Positions 61,887-64,000 of a DNA stretch of 64,000 bases are shown here, piece after piece. Under the pieces are notes generated by a model that saw nothing but the letters and a program-made list of their open reading frames with translations, had not been told where the DNA came from and made no database searches. Position numbers and translations under genes: made by a program. This stretch comes from Corticibacter populi (lineage in GTDB: Bacteria > Pseudomonadota > Gammaproteobacteria > Burkholderiales > Burkholderiaceae_C). The stretch is from NCBI RefSeq assembly GCF_004217315.1, contig NZ_SGWR01000003.1, positions 186,001-250,000 on the forward strand, in the 5' to 3' direction. Every line of letters starts with the position of its first letter. Within the stretch, counting starts at the first letter, position 1.

Positions 61887-61916
61887 GCATGTGCATGTGC
61901 ATGTGCATGTGCATGT
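61887..61916. repeat. Five perfect copies of GCATGT
   Basis: A 30-bp hexamer repeat between rsmA and uvrD, 8 bases after the rsmA stop. Such repeats can change in copy number by slippage. It lies about 80 bp before the uvrD start. Confidence 0.9.
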
Positions 61917-61998
61917 CATGGCCGTGGCCTGCATGACGCCTTGACCGGCAGCCCGGCGACCCGGCGACCCGGCCAGCCGCGCGGCATACAATCGCCCG

Positions 61999-64000
61999 AT
62001 GACTGGTTTTCCCGCCGCGCGCACCAACGCCGACTCCCCCCTCCTGCAAGGCCTCAACCCCGAACAGCGCGCTGCCGTGACCTTCACCGGCGGCAATGTG
62101 CTGGTGCTCGCCGGCGCCGGCTCGGGCAAGACGCGTGTACTCACCACCCGCATCGCCTGGCTGCTGCAGACCGGCCAGGTCTCGTCCGGCGGCATCCTGG
62201 CAGTGACCTTCACCAACAAGGCCGCGCGCGAGATGGTCACGCGCCTGGCCGCCATGGTGCCGGTGTCGGTGCGCGGCATGTGGATCGGCACCTTCCACGG
62301 CCTTTGCAACCGCATGCTGCGCGCGCATGCGGCCTCCGTGGGCCTGCCGCGCCAGTTCCAGATCCTCGACATGCAGGATCAGCTCTCGGCCCTCAAACGC
62401 CTGCTCAAGGCCCACAACGTCGACACCGAACTGGTGCCGCCCAAGAAGCTGCAATCCTTCATCAACAGCTGCAAGGAAGAAGGCCTGCGCGCCGGGGATG
62501 TGCCGGTGCGCGATGCCGAGTCGCGCCAGCGCGTCGAACTCTACCAGCTCTACGAGCAGCAGTGCATGCGCGAGGGCGTGGTCGATTTCGGCGAGCTGAT
62601 GCTGCGCAGCTACGAGCTGCTGCGCGACAACGCGGCGGTGCGCCAGCACTACCAGCAGCGCTTTCGCCACGTCCTGGTCGATGAGTTCCAGGATACCAAC
62701 CGGCTGCAATACCTGTGGCTGCGGCTGATCGCGGGCGAGGCGGGCAACGGCCGCCTGCAGGGCACATCCAGCGTGATGGCCGTGGGCGATGACGACCAGA
62801 GCATCTATGCCTTCCGCGGCGCGCGCGTGGGCAACATGGCCGACTTCGTGCGCGAATTCGGCGTGGCCCAACCCATCAAGCTGGAGCAGAACTACCGCTC
62901 CTACAGCCATATCCTCGATGCCGCCAACGCGCTGATTGCCCACAACAGCCAGCGCCTGGGCAAGACCTTGCGCACCGAGCAGGGCGCGGGCGAGCCGCTG
63001 CGCATCTACGAGGCCCCCAGCGATTTCGCCGAGGCGGGCTGGATCGTCGACGAAGTGCGCCAGCTCATGCAGGTCGATGGTTTTGCGCGGCAGGAAATCG
63101 CCATCCTCTACCGCAGCAATGCGCAAAGCCGGGTACTCGAGTCGGCGCTGATCAGCGCCAAGGTGCCGTACCGCATCTATGGCGGGCTGCGCTTTTTCGA
63201 GCGGGCCGAAATCAAGCATGCGCTGGCCTACCTGCGCCTGCTGGAGAACCCGCAGGACGACACCAGCTTTCTGCGCGTGGTGAACTTCCCGGCGCGCGGC
63301 ATCGGTCAACGCAGCATCGAGACCCTGCAGGATGAGGCCGGGCGGGGCGGGCAGTCGCTGCACGCAGCCTCGGCCAGCCTGGCGGGCCGCGCCGGCGACA
63401 AGCTGCGCGGCTTCGTGGATCTGCTCGATGCCATGCGGCGCGAGGCGCAAGGCAAACCGTTGCGCGAGATCGTCAGTCTGGTGCTGGAGGAAAGCGGATT
63501 GCTCGACCATTACCGCGGTGAGAAGGATGGTGTCGATCGCGTCGAGAACCTGGAGGAACTGGTCAATGCCGCCGAGGCCTTCATCGCCCAGGAAGGCTAT
63601 GGCGCCGATGCCACTGCGCTGCCGCTCGACGAGCACGGCGTGCCGCTGGTGCAAAGCCCGGCCAGCCAGGGCGTGGATCTGGATGCGCCATTCATCGAGG
63701 AATCCGCGGGTGATGCCGCGGCGCTGGGGGCGGTGCTGGGAGAACGTCCCGGCGAACCCGCTTTCCTCGTCGATGCCGAGACGGGGGAGACCCTGAGTCC
63801 GCTGGGGGCCTTTCTCACGCACGCCTCGCTGGAGGCTGGCGACAATCAGGCGCAAGCTGGCCAGGAGGCCATCCAGCTGATGACGGTGCATGCCTCTAAG
63901 GGCTTGGAATTCGATGCCGTCTTCATCGCCGGGCTGGAGGAAGGGCTGTTCCCGCACTACAACAGCATGAGCGACCGCGACGGCCTGGAGGAAGAGCGCC
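61999..64000 (+). CDS. uvrD: DNA helicase II UvrD, 5' part (cut by window end)
   Basis: The first 667 residues of a superfamily 1A helicase used in mismatch and nucleotide excision repair. Motifs: Walker A AGAGSGKT (38 to 45), Ia LAVTFTNKAAREM, II VDEFQDTN, III GDDDQSIYAFRGA, IV LEQNYRS, V VHASKGLEFDAVF and the start of VI at the window edge. A low-complexity insert (about 530 to 620, GADATALPLDEHG and on) lies in the 2B region, as in other betaproteobacterial UvrD. Starts at MTGFPAARTNADSPLL with a weak ribosome site. The 3' end lies outside the window. Confidence 0.95.
   Translation, partial: MTGFPAARTNADSPLLQGLNPEQRAAVTFTGGNVLVLAGAGSGKTRVLTTRIAWLLQTGQVSSGGILAVTFTNKAAREMVTRLAAMVPVSVRGMWIGTFHGLCNRMLRAHAASVGLPRQFQILDMQDQLSALKRLLKAHNVDTELVPPKKLQSFINSCKEEGLRAGDVPVRDAESRQRVELYQLYEQQCMREGVVDFGELMLRSYELLRDNAAVRQHYQQRFRHVLVDEFQDTNRLQYLWLRLIAGEAGNGRLQGTSSVMAVGDDDQSIYAFRGARVGNMADFVREFGVAQPIKLEQNYRSYSHILDAANALIAHNSQRLGKTLRTEQGAGEPLRIYEAPSDFAEAGWIVDEVRQLMQVDGFARQEIAILYRSNAQSRVLESALISAKVPYRIYGGLRFFERAEIKHALAYLRLLENPQDDTSFLRVVNFPARGIGQRSIETLQDEAGRGGQSLHAASASLAGRAGDKLRGFVDLLDAMRREAQGKPLREIVSLVLEESGLLDHYRGEKDGVDRVENLEELVNAAEAFIAQEGYGADATALPLDEHGVPLVQSPASQGVDLDAPFIEESAGDAAALGAVLGERPGEPAFLVDAETGETLSPLGAFLTHASLEAGDNQAQAGQEAIQLMTVHASKGLEFDAVFIAGLEEGLFPHYNSMSDRDGLEEER

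Noticed and set aside
56892-63957. Two long leftward frames opposite lptD, surA, rsmA and uvrD
   Set aside because: They lie opposite well-supported genes and show only Arg/Ala/Gly/Leu-rich shadow sequence.

Overview
The window is high-GC chromosomal DNA of a betaproteobacterium, most likely Burkholderiales and possibly Comamonadaceae. This rests on gene order (a rhodanese gene, then grxC, secB and gpsA; lptM-lysA opposite cyaY; pilMNOPQ; lptD-surA-rsmA), a DUF3579 gene and the protein sequences. No rRNA is present, so the genus cannot be fixed.

Positions 1 to about 21,535 are the right arm of an integrated tailed phage with a siphovirus (long non-contractile tail) layout. The left end lies outside the window. 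The late genes run left to right: end of terminase large subunit, HK97-type portal, ClpP-like prohead protease, major capsid protein, connector and tail-completion genes, tail tube, a tail-assembly chaperone pair joined by an apparent programmed -1 frameshift (GGGAAAC at 7070), tape measure, tail-tip genes, a receptor-binding protein with an SGNH esterase domain, two small membrane proteins, an M15 endolysin and a two-gene spanin. On the opposite strand come a ribbon-helix-helix protein, a tyrosine integrase and three small genes. Two promoters on that strand share one design, a palindrome between the -35 and -10 boxes. The right junction falls in the first 21 nt of a tRNA-Gly gene.

Positions 21,536 to 53,800 are mostly housekeeping genes: alaS, a small exported protein, recC without recB or recD beside it, a DUF305 protein, rep, a lone receiver-domain protein, ctpA, gpmA, rhodanese-grxC-secB, gpsA, a LysE-type exporter, DUF3579, proC, an acetyltransferase, tRNA-Val(CAC), metC opposite an FMN reductase gene, lptM-lysA opposite cyaY, mrcA opposite pilMNOPQ, and an Ig-like lipoprotein gene.

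Positions 53,900 to 55,051 form an insertion hot spot: a decayed IS481-family element with recognisable ends, followed directly by a 220-bp element with 23-bp inverted ends and a 17-bp internal hairpin. Beyond it are rsmE, an AmgK-like sugar kinase gene opposite lptD, then surA, rsmA, a GCATGT hexamer repeat and the first 2 kb of uvrD, cut by the window edge.

Starts were chosen from ribosome binding sites, overlaps with upstream stops and known N-termini, and often differ from the longest reading frame. All functional calls are from reading the sequence; no database search was possible.
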